A DNA stretch of 64,000 bases from Phlebopus portentosus (GCA_037892935.1 JAYXKI010000004.1:1674001-1738000), one strand, 5' to 3'; counted from the first letter of the stretch, positions 1 through 11,893 are shown. Notes: a model not told the origin generated them from the sequence alone. Numbers and translations are program-made.

Positions 1-202
1 CGAGAAAACGAAAATGTTCCCTTTTTCCCTGGGGGGCTGTCTGATAAAAGCGTAAGCGCCTTAAGACGCAGAATTGAAATTACATACACACACACACGAT
101 TCGTCCCAGTACTTACAAATATCGATGACTCCCTATATGAAAACCCAACCTCGTACACCAACTATCTCTGCACAAACACGCAAAATCACCTAAGCCGATC
201 AA

Positions 203-2055
203 TCAGCCGGTCTTCGCCTTCATATTCCTCCATAAAGTTAAGAATAAAATCGCTCCGACGCCCAATAGAGCCATCTGCACACCTATATACTTCTCCATGC
301 CGACTTGTACACCGGCCCCTCCCCATACGGACCCGCTCACTCGGCCGGTGAAGTTACTGTACTGGATCAAAAGGCTTAGCCGGCCGTTCCACTTCTGGTG
401 CAATTGCTTGCTGAGCAAGCTAATCGTCACCGTGCTGGCAACATTAAACCCGAGTGCAACGAGGAACCAGCAGACGAAGAACGACCCAAAGGAGGCCTTG
501 TCGAAGTGGATGATCAGGAGTGTGAGAAGCAGACCGAGGAACCCTGTAGAGGCACCAAAGGCAAGGATGAAGCGGTCTGGAATCCGACGGACGAGGAAGA
601 GGTTGAGGAAGAGGAAAGGGAAAATCGCGACACCTCCCAGGGCGATGAAGTTCCCTGCGGCGAATGGCGACCAGTTGAACTGGGCGGCGGTGAAGACGGC
701 GATGTTCGCTTCCCATCCGCTGAGAGTGAAGAAGCAGGTCATGGCGAACCAGCACATGGTGATGATGACGCCCCATTGCGGCACGGAAATGTGCTCTGCC
801 TCGTCTACGAATGAAGGGGAGGGTGCGCGGGAGACTGAAGCAGAGGTTGCAGTTGACGAAATTGCTTCTTGAATGATGGTGTCTTGGACCGGGGATGATT
901 TCGACTCGAGCTCGATTGCACTTTCTTCTCGCTGTACTGGAGGTGTGTCTGGTACATCCGAGAAGAACAAGGACACCGCTACCCAGTAGATGGCCCAGAC
1001 GACGGCCATAACCCAACCTGGACTCGTGTCGCCATTGAAAACCCTGTTGTCAAAGCCAACCTTGTATAGCAGACCTGACGATATGACCTTTAGAATCTCC
1101 AGATGAATACAGGAAATTGAACGATCAGTACCTCCCATGAATGGTCCGACGCTACATCCAATCCCTTGTCCAATGACGAGCCATCCAGCTAAGGTCGTCC
1201 GTCTACGAATACCAACTATCCGCGCATCAGAGCAATAGCGTTTCTACACAAGAATATCAACACATCAAAAAGTAGCAACTATGGGGAGTGATCTCACTGA
1301 GTACATAAAGTTTGCCATTGCCAACCCGATGACGGATCTTCCGATAAGGATGAGCCAAAGAAAGTTAGCATACTGCAATAGCGATAGATCAGCTAGGGGT
1401 AAAAACTGATCTGTTTTCGAAATACATACGTATGCCAGACCGTACAGGATATGTCCGACAATAGCGACCGCGCATGAAAAATGAATCGGTCTACTGTACT
1501 TTCCTTGATGCCAACAAAGATTATATCAATCTCACGAGATAAACGCCCAACGGGCGCTTAAGAGTTACTGACCTTGATCATATTTCAGAAGAAAAGGCAA
1601 GGCGACGCCAGCGAAAACGACTGGTATTCCTAGAACGAGACCAGAGAACGTGGCAGTTCCCCCAAGGAATTCCGCGTATCTGCTAGCCGAAGACACGGGA
1701 AGAAACATTGTGATCTAGATTTGAAAACTATGTCAAAAAAAAAAGGGGTCAAGGACAACAACTATCTCCATATGAAACGCACCTGCGACATAACATTCAA
1801 CATAATGACGATAACCAAGGAAGACATCCTTGGCAGCCTAAACTCGGGATCCAGTTCGGCACCCCCGTCATCGCCGACGCTCGCCGGCACTTGATCAACT
1901 ACGCTACGACTCGTTGGTAGGGCCGACGCTCTTAACACGTTAGATCGCCGTTTCAAAACCTGGTTGAGCTTGGATAGTGTCGCAGCAGAATTTAGCAGCA
2001 TTGCTTGGGCTGTACTGGTGGAACTTGCGATTCCTGCAAGACAAACGACGGACAA
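203..2055 (-). CDS. MFS transporter, multi-exon
   Basis: Polytopic membrane carrier of the major facilitator superfamily; substrate unknown. The large 3' exon (about 203-1082) encodes the second half with many hydrophobic helices, for example around FAMTCFFTLSGWEANIA and FLTLWRNMKAKTG at the end. Upstream exons read on the reverse strand give a GRSVIGLAMANFMYS segment that fits the MFS loop motif, then LAGWLVIGQGIGCSVGPFMGG, joined through a GT-AG intron to LLYKVGFDNRVF. The first helix follows a short cytosolic N-terminus rich in Ser and charged residues (MSSLVIVIMLNVMSQ). The start is either the Met at 2055 or the one at 2001; the latter gives MLLNSAATLSKLNQ. A long acidic/Ser loop in the middle (about residues 260-320) is typical of fungal vacuolar or CLN7/MFSD8-like carriers, but that assignment is weak. 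No cluster partner is evident. Confidence 0.8.
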
Positions 2056-2737
2056 GGAGATGGTCTACAAACGAGGGTTTGTCACGAAATCATATTTCCT
2101 TTACTCGGAGTTCGCACGTTCCCACATGTACAGGGACATTGACGAGTGATGGGAAATGGCGAAACATAAGCACCATATGGAACCATCATGATCATCTTGG
2201 ACCGTCTCTTGTCCGGTGGAAGGAAGACCGTCACGTGGGTCAAGTCCGAACATCCATCAAACAAACTTCCGACTGTGTCGCTGATATCAGGGCCCACAAG
2301 TGCGTCGTAGAGAAGTGTGGGAGTGGTCCTGGCTGGAGCCGACAGGTCGTGGGAACAGCTAACCCAATAAATTATTATCCAGCCTTTGTATCTTGTATAA
2401 GCATGTATCCGTTGGGCTAAGTGATATCATGTTGCTCTCACACAAGCTGAATTTTCGAAACAGACCCAGGATACCACCAACGCCCTAGCAAGACCAACTG
2501 ATAATCAAGCTTCTGCCTTATCGTCGGATAGATCCAGTAAAACTCGAGCTTATCTGTGATATTACTTCTATATCTTAGACTAGACTGGATTGTCAACGCC
2601 GACCGGATCGGTCTGACCAGTTGGATGAAGTTCAGTCTAGAAGACATGGCGCTCGCTCGGTAATCCAGTTTATGCCCTACGTGTGAAATGAGCAGACATC
2701 AGTCCTGAAAGCGATGAACTGAGTAGTCCTAGTGTGA
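2056..2737. other. Intergenic, upstream of MFS gene
   Basis: No open frame here has protein-like composition or flanking splice signals. It contains the 5' flank of the MFS gene on the minus strand. A stretch near 2620-2660 has an ATG followed by a possible GTAA donor that might be a first exon for the ATG-less frame downstream, but no acceptor in the right phase was found. Confidence 0.4.
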
Positions 2738-3112
2738 TCGATACGATTCGCTGAGCCCTTTCGAACTTTCCGTGCGCAGGCCGTCCTGGATTACATCGTC
2801 GGTAGTTTAATACTAAATGAATTTCATACGCGTTGGGGAAGTAAGAAATACAACGATCCGTGCCCCGAAATCCACAGTAAAATACTGCCAGCACAGATCT
2901 TCCCCCAGAGTGGTGATCGGACGAAGTACCGTCCCAAAGACTTGCACACCTTTGCCCAGAGTATTCTGACTCCGGAAGGCAGGTGGTGGGAGACAATACG
3001 AGCTTGGACCCTACGCAGGCTCCACTTGCAGACTTTCAAGCGAGCCAATAGTCGATCCAGACGAGAATTTCTAGACCACGTGGTGAGCTACTACGGAGGT
3101 GGGAATGGATAA
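2738..3112 (+). other. ATG-less open frame with protein-like composition
   Basis: A 124-codon stretch without stop codons, ending in TAA at 3110-3112, reads as a basic, Trp-rich peptide including TPEGRWWETIRAWTLRRLHL and ends REFLDHVVSYYGGGNG. It has no initiating ATG, so it would be a terminal exon or a decayed gene. I could not connect it in phase to an upstream exon. The family is not recognised. It lies 3' to 3' with the POM34-like gene, about 185 bp away. Confidence 0.25.
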
Positions 3113-3296
3113 CTTGAAGAAGATAGTCGGAGGCTTCCATTCACATTGATCAAATGCCACAATGTCACGTCGGCGTCATTGCTCCTGCTTGTCTTCGTAA
3201 GGATAACTGTGATACTGATAATGCAATACCGAACTGCAAGTTGCACCAAAACAGAATACAAAACAACGATAGGATAACTTGCGTAGAATTGATTGA

Positions 3297-4110
3297 CTAA
3301 AATTCGTCATCGTCCGCATCTTCAAACTGGCTGAGTAAACTTCCGCGTAGCGATCCTAGATGAACCATTAAGACTTAAGCATTACAGTAAACGTAGTTTC
3401 AGCCACTTACGAACAGGCTGGGTATGATATTGGCGTGATCGGTATCCGAGAGGAGATGATAACAAAGATGCCGAGAATGACGAGTCCAGAGATGACTGAA
3501 GAGGTGAGGGGCTGGAATTAGATAGAAGCGACGCATAGTTTCGTGAGGGAGATCCAGGTGAAGCAAACGGAGAAACAGCTGAAGACTTCATTCGAGATAT
3601 CTGGAATCCGAAGCAATTTGAATGACGATGCGAAGATCGGTATTTAAAGCTTACGGTGGGTGTAAAGTCTTTCAAAGGACGCGTAGGTGGGGGACTACGG
3701 AGCTGAACGTGCTTCGCTGGTGTTCCTGAAGGTCCACATTGCGGAGGCGGATACCGTATGGCAATATAGGATTGGAGGATATTCGTGAACAAGACGGTGT
3801 AGATTGCTAGCTCTGTCCAGGGCGTGAGATGATGTAAGTAGACGAAACAACGAAGCTCACCTATCCAGCACAGCAGCATCGTTCCATAGTTCATTCCACT
3901 CCCTCCTGTCGCCACCAGCCATAGGCACGTAGTGGGCGCTGGCACGATCGGCGCGAGCTGCGTAACCAACAACGTTACCACCAGCGCGAAGCCATTGTTC
4001 TTCAGTCGCGTAATGGCAACACTTCTTCGCGGCTTCAGCCAGTCAATAGCGGCGTTGAGAGTGGATATTACCGTTACAGGAGATGATGTCGTGGTCGCCG
4101 TGGATGTCAT
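3297..4110 (-). CDS. Small membrane protein, POM34-like (putative nucleoporin)
   Basis: Four exons (4110-3861, 3812-3655, 3600-3411, 3355-3297) close in phase to 218 aa. The protein starts MTSTATTTSSPV, has an amphipathic segment (WLKPRRSVAITRLKNNGFAL), two hydrophobic helices (one around VVTLLVTQLAPIVP, the second in ELAIYTVLFTNILQSYIAI), then a basic/proline linker and a long Ser-rich tail, ending in the acidic QFEDADDDEF. Two membrane spans plus a Ser/Pro-rich tail match the layout of fungal POM34-type pore membrane nucleoporins, which anchor the nuclear pore complex in the nuclear envelope. This is a resemblance by layout and a few motifs, not by a diagnostic residue. An upstream in-frame Met at 4215 exists, but 4110 gives the more usual compact N-terminus. 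Confidence 0.5.
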
Positions 4111-4942
4111 GGTCTCTTGCAGCGATTTTTGAAGTCTGCATCGTGATTCGTGGTTTCTACTCTTGAATTCGGCCACGTGATGTGATACGCACGTGTGGCG
4201 CGACAAGGACTTCAAGTTCTCAACTTGAACTCATTCAAGCGCTCAACGCCGGTGGAACAACTGTGCTCTTCAACAGCACTCACCGATTTCTTCGGGATGC
4301 TACAATGGTCGCCTCCATAACAATGTTTGATGTCTTGCTCCGAAACGGACTCTGAGTGTCCGCTAGAAGGCGAAGGACACAGAGCCCTACATCCAAACTT
4401 TCAGAAGCGACGACATCGGGAACTAGTACTTGAGTTCTTCATCCCCGACCCAGCATCTTTCTTTAACTCTGGTCTCACCTCAGATACCCAGTTCAGCCCC
4501 TTGCCCGACCTTGTTTCCGACTTACGTGCCAGCTTTCTTCTAGCGTATTATCCTTGCCTAATCTGCGATGATGACTGATGGCATATATGATTCCGTGTGC
4601 CCTGAGTTTCGTGTGGCCCATCAAACCGGACCGTTCCTGGAGGACCGCCACGAGTTTCAATCCATGATAACAGCGCGAGCTATACCCTGGATGAAATGAG
4701 CTCGCTATCTGCTCCATCCGATGGTTTCCCCAACATTTTTGACTTTCTACCTTTCGGGTCAACAGTTGATTACTTTTCACAGTTTTTTCCATCCAGAAAG
4801 GTGGATGCAGATATGTCCGACTATGTGCGGTGGCTTGGCCTTGCTGCGCTTGGTTCGAGTACTTAAACCCTGAAGCACTAGGCATTCCTCCCAGACGCTC
4901 TTAGAACTTGAAGCAACCATCTGCGAGAACTCAGTCCTAGCA
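4111..4942. other. Divergent promoter region
   Basis: This interval separates the minus-strand POM34-like gene from the plus-strand HAD-terpene cyclase gene. The open frames in it (plus and minus, up to 130 codons) have no splice context or recognisable motif. No TATA box with good spacing was found. Confidence 0.4.
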
Positions 4943-6536
4943 ATGAATCCTTCCTCTTCCTTCAAAGCAATCATCTTCGATATCGGCGATGTTCTTTTTT
5001 CCTGGTCTCCTGCCACCAAAACGTCGATACGTCCCTCAGTTCTCAAATCTCTAGTCACTTCACCCATATGGCATGATTTCGAGCGAGGACGCATCAGCCA
5101 GGACGAGTGCTACTCCCGTTTGGCGAGCACGTATTCACTCGACAAGGAGCAGATAGGCGCTTCTTTCGAAGAGGCCAGAAAGACGTTGCGCTTCGAGAAC
5201 CGTTTGTTCGATTTCATCGCGGATATCAAGTCGAAGTATGGGGTGGCAATCTTCGCGATGTCTAATGTCTCTGCACCTGACTACGCGTACTTGCGAGCCA
5301 AGAATGCCGATTGGAGCGTCTTTGATGGTATCTTCCCGTCCTGTACCGTCGGCCAGCGAAAGCCGGACCTCTCATTCTATCGCTACGTCCTCTCGCGCAC
5401 GAATGTGCCAGCAGAGAAAACAATCTTCGTCGATGACAAGTTCGACAATGTCCTTTCAGCTCGGTCCCTTGGAATGCACGGTGTAGTCTTCCGGAATCCA
5501 GACGAGCTCATGCAGGCGATCATAAACCTCATTTACGATCCGATCGAGAGAGCAAAGAGGTTCCTTACAGCACATGCTCGCCAACACAATTCCTTTACAG
5601 AAACGGGTGTCGTCATTTATGAATGGTTCTCTCAGCTGATCATATACGAGCTTACGCACGACGAGTGAGTCTGTTTCACTGGTTTTCGCCGTGATGTAAA
5701 GACTTACTGTCCAAACATCAGGAGCATTGTAGAATTACCAACCCCGACCAAAATTGTCAACTTCTTCCGCGGTAAGCCGGTCACGAAATTTAACTGTTGC
5801 CGACTCATCCTTATCGCGAAATAGGAAAGGGACAATTGACTTCGGAAAACTACCCATGCGACTTGGATTCCACATCCTTAGCATGGACGACTCTCCCAAA
5901 CATAGACAAAAGTGCCGTCGAATCTGTGATGGACGAAATGCTTAAATACCGGAATTCGGACGGGATAATCGAGGTACACTTGTTTGCGATGATGTTTGAA
6001 CAACGAACGAAGAATTCTGATCATGTTCTCAGGTGTATTTCGATCCTAGCAGACCACGTCTTGACCCTGTTGTTTGTGTCAACACTTTAAGCCTGTTCTA
6101 TAAGTACGGACGCGGGTCAGAGATCCCCGAAACGCTGGAGTGGGCTGTAGAAGTCCTCAAGAACCGAGCGTATCTCGATGGCTCTCGATACTACGCGACC
6201 GCGGAATGCTTCTTGTACTTCTTTGCACGCCTCCTTCACCAAAACAAGGAATTATTCGAGAAGTATGCTCCGTTACTTAAGGAGCGTCTCAGAGAACGAG
6301 TTGGATTAGACGGGGACTCTTTGGCGCTGGCGATGAGGATTTATGGATGCAATTTGGTTGGTATCCGAAACGATGTTGACCTACATCGGCTTCGATCGAG
6401 ACAGGCACCTGATGGAAGTTGGGCGGACGGCTGGGTGTACAGATACGGAGTTCACGGCACGCACATCGCTAACAAAGGTCTCACCACTGCACTTGCCATT
6501 GATGCCATCCAAAACTTCAATTTGTCAGAATCGTAG
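4943..6536 (+). CDS. HAD-like / class II terpene cyclase fusion (drimane-type sesquiterpene synthase candidate)
   Basis: Four exons (4943-5664, 5722-5771, 5825-5973, 6033-6536) close in phase to 474 aa. Residues about 1-225 are a HAD-like fold: FDIGDVLF (motif I), MSNVS (II), GQRKPD (III Lys) and IFVDDKFDN (IV). Residues about 255-474 are a terpene cyclase beta domain. Its DLDSTSLAW lies at the exon 3 DxDTTS-type site, where the middle Asp supplies the cyclising proton, and a QAPDGSWADGW segment resembles a QW motif. This order is that of fungal HAD-terpene synthases such as AstC of astellolide biosynthesis, which protonate and cyclise farnesyl diphosphate to a drimane skeleton. The usual second Asp of HAD motif I (D-x-D) is Gly here, so the product may stay diphosphorylated. 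No P450, oxidase or separate phosphatase gene lies next to it. Confidence 0.85.
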
Positions 6537-6927
6537 AACGTACCTAGACCAATATTGAACTCGTAATATCCTGATAGTCCCTTGTATTTTACATATTGTA
6601 ACTCTACTCTGCCATATCAGCCACTATAGGAAGCACATCCTGTGGAGCTTATATCCTTCGGAAACTTCCGAAAGCGATGTTGTGCGAATATCAGTATCTC
6701 ATGACCGAAGGGTCAAGATCATCGACGACATTTAATAACATCGATGATCTGTGCTACAACTCTGTACGAAGTGGTGAGCAAGAGTTGAAACAAAAAAAGT
6801 ATGGATCACATAACGGCAACAGGTCAGTATGTCGGAAGATGTTTGATTTTTCATTGAAAGTGTAATTAAGACATTATGCTGGTTTGGACTATTATCATAT
6901 ATGCAACTCCGTCTATAAATCAACCTT
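6537..6927. other. Convergent intergenic region
   Basis: Shared 3' flank of the terpene cyclase gene (+) and the first pseudokinase gene (-). It is AT-rich and no gene is seen. Confidence 0.5.
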
Positions 6928-8731
6928 TTACCTCCTACTACACGAATCGTGAACGCGGCGGAGCTTCGAGAGAACTAGATCCAGATATTTCCAAGCAACA
7001 GGATCGTCTGTACTTTCGTCCCGAAACTTGACATATTCGTCATTGAGAGGATTTATTTCGTACCCGACAGTTAGGCACGAGATGACCGCCTCCGCATACT
7101 CGGGGCTTACCGCCTTGGGCAAGAGTCGCCTTGCTTCTTCGACAAGAACCTTTAATTTTGCTCTGGCCTTCTCCCTCAAACTCGAGCCGGGCCAGGTGTT
7201 GCTATCCGACAGCCGAACGAACGAGTCGTCATAAACGTACGTACAAGAATCCTGCTCCCATACAAGTAGAGATCTCCACAATCCAACCTCGAAGAGACAA
7301 ACGCCTAAGCTGTAGATGTCGTCTTCCATCGTGTACCTTTCAGCACGCGTATCCGTCTCCCGTTGATCGCGAGGATGGAAATAGATGCCTCTCTTTGCAT
7401 ACGCCTCGATATCCGATTTCTTGAGCGAGAAGCCGGCGTCGGATCTGGCACTTTGAAACGCAGCGAGATATGGAAACCCCAATCTGTTTGGATTTTCGCT
7501 GAGATGTATCTCCTTCTGTGCCACGATAATAGTTTCGGGATGGATCAGTTTATGAACCAGGCCGAGTGAATGGACCACGAGGACTGCAGTTGCAAGACGG
7601 ATAGAGAACTTTACACGGTCCCTTTTGGATACGGTTGGACGTGAAGAACTGGAAGTTGGGAGGATTTGGCGAAGCGTCTGAACGGAGCAGCCTTCGGGGA
7701 TTCTGAAGTAAAGATCGAATTCCGAATTTTTGCGCACGACTGCACAGCAACGTAACATTGCTCCGTCCGGGGGATCAGTAAAGAATCCCCTAGAAAACTT
7801 GTCTGAAGGATCCTCCGCGAAAAGACGTGCCAGTTCAAGCGATTCTTTGTGGTCCCCACCGCTGCGCTTGACAATGATACAGTCCTCATACGATTGCAGA
7901 CCCTCAGTGTCCTCAGCCGTCTCCTTGAGTCGAAGGCCTCCCCTTTTTAATACGATGGCGCTCAATCCGCAGAAGAGCGTCTTAGGGTCGATAAGGATAG
8001 AAGTAATCTCGTACTTGGGAAGATTGGAGCGCGAGACCGTAACAATACTGGCGCTCGTCTCGACACGTTTCTTGGCCGAGCCTATGAACCGATAGAGGGC
8101 CGAGACTCCTGCAGGAGCCGGCGGACTATTCTCCATGTCGATTCGACCAAGTATGGAGGAGCTTGCCATAACCATGCCAGAGAATGTTTTCTCGCTTTCT
8201 TTGTAACTCTTCTCTGCACGAGCTATTTTTCGGTCACCGAATACGATGTATTTCGCGCGACTGATTGGAGCGAAGCGCTGCACTCTGATCAGATGTCAAT
8301 GATCTTTCAATTCAGAATCGGCGTACTTTGAGTCGCAGACATCCATCCTCTGTAACATTTTCTGTTTTCGACAATGATAACCGGCCTGCCGCATATTGCT
8401 CCTGAAGCGCATCGCGATCCGTCTCACTGCCAAAATCTGACCCAACGAGGCGGTGCCATTTCTTGACTAGTCGCTCGTATTCCGAGAAGTATGCATGAGT
8501 CTGACCAAACGTTTCTGTGAAAGCAAACTTGACACGTTCGTCTCTATTCGATGCTCTGGAATGTTCTTCTGCTAGATGTTCCCAAAAGGTCATACAGGCC
8601 TTCTCCAATCTGTACTTCGAAGCGTGCCTGTCTGCGCTGGATCTGGCGTCGAAGAAAGATTGCACATTCTCGGCGAAGCCTTTTACGATCGTCAATGCTG
8701 TTTGAACGGTGTCGAGTCCGGCCATGTACAA
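6928..8731 (-). CDS. Helical-domain pseudokinase, copy 1 (HeLo/MLKL-like architecture)
   Basis: Two exons (8731-8327 and 8277-6928) close in phase to 584 aa, exactly the length of its paralogue at 13505-15311. Residues 1-150 are predicted all-helical and amphipathic (GLDTVQTALTIVKGFAENV, then SADRHASKYRLEK). A second helical stretch follows (RFAPISRAKYIVFG). The C-terminal half is kinase-like: IIVKRS may hold the ATP lysine, but the catalytic loop reads HSLGLVHKLIHPETI, so the HRD aspartate is absent, and the DFG position reads GFPYLAAF. MEDDIYSLGVCLFEVGLW marks the F-helix region. Fungal proteins with HKxIxPENI and DIYSLGVCL.EIGLW motifs are commonly fused to HeLo-type death-fold helices; MLKL has the same order. 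I infer a signalling or membrane-acting role, not catalysis. Start is Met at 8731 or 8725. Confidence 0.75.
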
Positions 8732-8853
8732 TATCGCTGTATAGAAGGCAAGTGCTAGCGATGGGAGAGGGATAATATGAGAGCTGACAAGAGTTCATCA
8801 TCAGAAGTAAGAAGATCAAATTGCGACCTCGTGGTGATCGGGCGCGACAATAC

Positions 8854-8860
8854 TATATAG
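8854..8860 (-). promoter_or_regulatory. TATA-like box of pseudokinase copy 1
   Basis: A TATATAG sequence lies about 125 bp upstream of the pseudokinase ATG and reads on its strand. Spacing is plausible for a fungal core promoter, but no transcript evidence is available. Confidence 0.3.
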
Positions 8861-9840
8861 GGGTGCTTTTGTGCTATTACAAGGTGGATAATAGCGGATG
8901 ATAGCTGCCTTTGTTCTTATGCGCTAGTCGACGCCATAATGAAATACTGTGGAAGATGACCTGATAGCGCTATGTACTTGTTGAAGTTGAATTGTTCAGA
9001 ACAAACACGGTGGGAAAAACAAGATGCGCTTGCTATAAGGGGAAACTTACGTCAATCGGTGTGCCCACAAGCGCCTGCATGACAACAGTCAACAATACCA
9101 CTAATTGTGCATAGTCTAGATGAGAGCGCGAAATGTAAGGAAACTGTCTTAGTATTCGTCCACAAACGATGCCAGCATCAAAACGCAGCGAGTATTGCCT
9201 GGACGAACAGGATTGTATAGCAGATCATCTAAGCGGAGCCCTCAGTTCAGGATCCTTATGTAATGTTCGAGTTGTGACTTGTCTTGTCGATCCTTCCGCC
9301 TGGAATCGTCCGGTCCGTTTGGCAAGTCTGTTCTGCATGCACACCGTGACCACAACATGAACGCGTATCATCTTCGATCTGTGTCTGTGGTCGGCTCGTA
9401 CTTCAATGAGATTCCGAGAACATTATGTATTCGGTCAGCATGATGTGACGCTAAGGCATGAAGCAGTCTTTCTCGAACTCACTAAGGAGGCTCGTAATCA
9501 ACGGTATGTTCATAAGTGGGAAATGGCGGCTCTCGGTAGGTAATTATACTTCGTTGTCCGGAAAAGCATCTGAAAATTGATTCATGGGAACAGTGTGAGA
9601 AATTGCCTTAAACCAGGGGACAAAGAATACTCCTTGCAACCGTGGGCGCCACGTGTTTATTTACACTGGTTATGGGCCACGATAAAGGCAGTCGTGCGGG
9701 TGCATAGACCACAAACTTGGGCCACTTCGGGTACGATATATCCTCGTTTCATTTCCATCTATCGATAACTCATGCCTTCTTCTTGCTTTCTACTATCTAC
9801 ACACTGTTGACGCTTGTCATTCGTGAAAGACTACTCGTCA
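8861..9840. other. Intergenic region between pseudokinase 1 and SET gene
   Basis: Divergent promoter space. Small open frames (about 60 codons) have no recognisable content. The 5' end of the SET gene may extend into 9717-9840 if translation starts upstream. Confidence 0.35.
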
Positions 9841-11051
9841 TGAACGGCATTATTGTCACTCATGCTCAGCGACTTCGCACAATGTCGGCACCGCTTACTT
9901 TCCACTGTTTCAGAACGTCCGACCGCAAGCGCGTCTTAGCAGCATGGGCTTTATACGAGGACGCCAGCAGCAAGTATCCTAACGAGAACGGATGGGCCGT
10001 TCCCAATACACCTCTACCACCGCCTTATGGGATCAGAAGTATTGAGTCAAAAGGGAGGGGAACGGTTGCGCTGCGCGGGATTAAGCGAGAAGAAGCGATT
10101 GTGAATGAGCGGCCGGCCATCTTGACTTCGAGAGTGACTTGCTCTAGTGATCCGACGAACGTTTGGAAAGCACTGGATGAAACGCTGTTGCAGCTGCTTT
10201 ATTGGCTTGAACAGGAAGATCGCCAGAAAGTGGTTCAGCTGCACAACTGCAAGTCCTTGGATGAATGCGGGCTGCGGGCCTCTTGTTGGTATTCTTCGAA
10301 CCAATGCGATCGGGGTCTCTTTCCCGGAATCTCGTGTATGTGCTGAATACTGTGTCCTCTGCTTGAACATCTCATATGTCAATCACAGGTGAGCAGCGGT
10401 TGTATCTCCCTCCCAGCTTGCTATTTGTCGATACTAATGTGTTGCAGTTGTGTTCCGAATTCTATCTACTCACTCGATAAAAGTACGATGATATTTTCGC
10501 TTCGCGCGATTCGGGACATTGCTCCTGGTGAAGAGATCTCCATCACATACCTTGGCAATGACGAAACTAGTACAGTCCGAAAGGCCGAACTCCAAAATAA
10601 GTATGGATTCATTTGCAGCTGCATATTATGCTCTGCACCCACAGATGCTATTGTCGCAAGCGACGAGCGCCGAAAGTTCATAAAGGCCACCAACAGTTTC
10701 ATTAAGCATATGTGGCAGGGCTGGTTGAAGATTGCACCAGAAGCAAGGAGGGCTCAAGCGACGCAAAATGCCGAGACTGTCGAGAAGCTCTTGCAGGCGA
10801 TGGATAAAGAGAATATCCATATAGGACGTATGGATGTAATGCAGAAATGCGTTTACATGTATGCTGTTCTTTGTGACGTGAAGAACTTCAAGAAATGGGC
10901 GAGGCGATGTCTGAAGGTGGCAAGGGAGAAGGAACATTCCGATGTGAAGGACTGGGAGGGCTGGTTGAAGGACCCGACATCGTTTCCTCTGTGGGATCTA
11001 TGGAAGATCGAAGTTGCCAATTTCATGCGGCAATCCTCCGTACGCTGTTGA
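9841..11051 (+). pseudogene. SET-domain (SMYD-like) gene with 7-bp frameshifting duplication
   Basis: Encodes a SET-domain protein of the SMYD-like group common in mushrooms; such proteins are putative lysine methyltransferases. The N-terminal part has GRGTVALRGIKREEAIVNERP, the first SET strand. A central part reads CGPLVGILRTNAIGVSF. A GT-AG intron (about 10389-10446) joins to give VNHSCVPNS, the NHSC motif that binds the cofactor, followed by RAIRDIAPGEEISITYLG and a post-SET Cys cluster (FICSCILC). Between the first two parts, TGCGGGC is exactly repeated at 10266-10279, which shifts the frame by one; with a single copy the frame reads through. Either the gene is broken in this strain or the assembly is wrong here. 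The start is uncertain (9841 or the Met 14 codons later). Confidence 0.7.
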
Positions 11052-11893
11052 CCTGTGTGGGTGCCACAAGCTGTAGAAAGAATCGTACTTCAACACGTGA
11101 CAATAACACAGATTTAGTCTCCATTGAATTGGAGAGTAATTCGGATGGGCGCGCTGCTACATATGCAATTTATGCGTGCGATTGACATGTCGACTGATGC
11201 ATATTGATGTACTCGTGAAAGACTCTAAGCGCTAACTTCCGCGGTGCAAGAACAAGTCAGTAGATACAATAGATACAATAGATGCAGTTTCTTTTGCGAT
11301 GTCGATTCCAAGTATTCAAACTCCTGATCTTAGAATGTTACGACAGCAGTCACTACATGATACGTATCAGGGACTCGAACATTCATCGGTCTCTTCCGTC
11401 GATGCCTCTTAGCTAACCGAGATTAAGAGGGCATCGAAGATTCGGAATAAGAAAAGATGGGGTTGCAATGGAAATTCTCGTTATGCATGTTCACCATAAT
11501 GCACAAGAAATTTCCCGGGAACCGACTTCGGATGCATATTCTGTCCTAATGCATAACGCATAGTAAGACTTGACATTCATTTAATACGATACGATAATTG
11601 AATACTCTTCTGAGTCAAAAAGATCTGCTTTAGTACTCGACATTTCCATGCTGATTTCTGTTGATTTTCGTCATCGAAAACGAATTGCCTGTGGGCTTCA
11701 GTTTCTCAGACCACCAAAACATGACGCTTGGTGGTCTGGGATTATTAATAAGCATCTACTCTTGGTTCAACACGAATAAAGACCAAAAATCTCTTCCAAG
11801 AAAGTAACGTGAGAAATCAACGGCGTTTCTCTCGTGCCATCGATAGACGATACCCATCTATCTACTGGACCTCCGACGCGCTTACTGTCTACC
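11052..11893. other. Intergenic region
   Basis: 3' flank of the SET gene and promoter of kinase A. It holds a short imperfect tandem repeat of GATACAATA near 11262-11282 and otherwise nothing that looks coding. Confidence 0.4.

Noticed and set aside
203..1138. Plus-strand frames inside the MFS gene
   Set aside because: Antisense shadows of the transporter exon (Arg/Glu-rich peptides with no motif).
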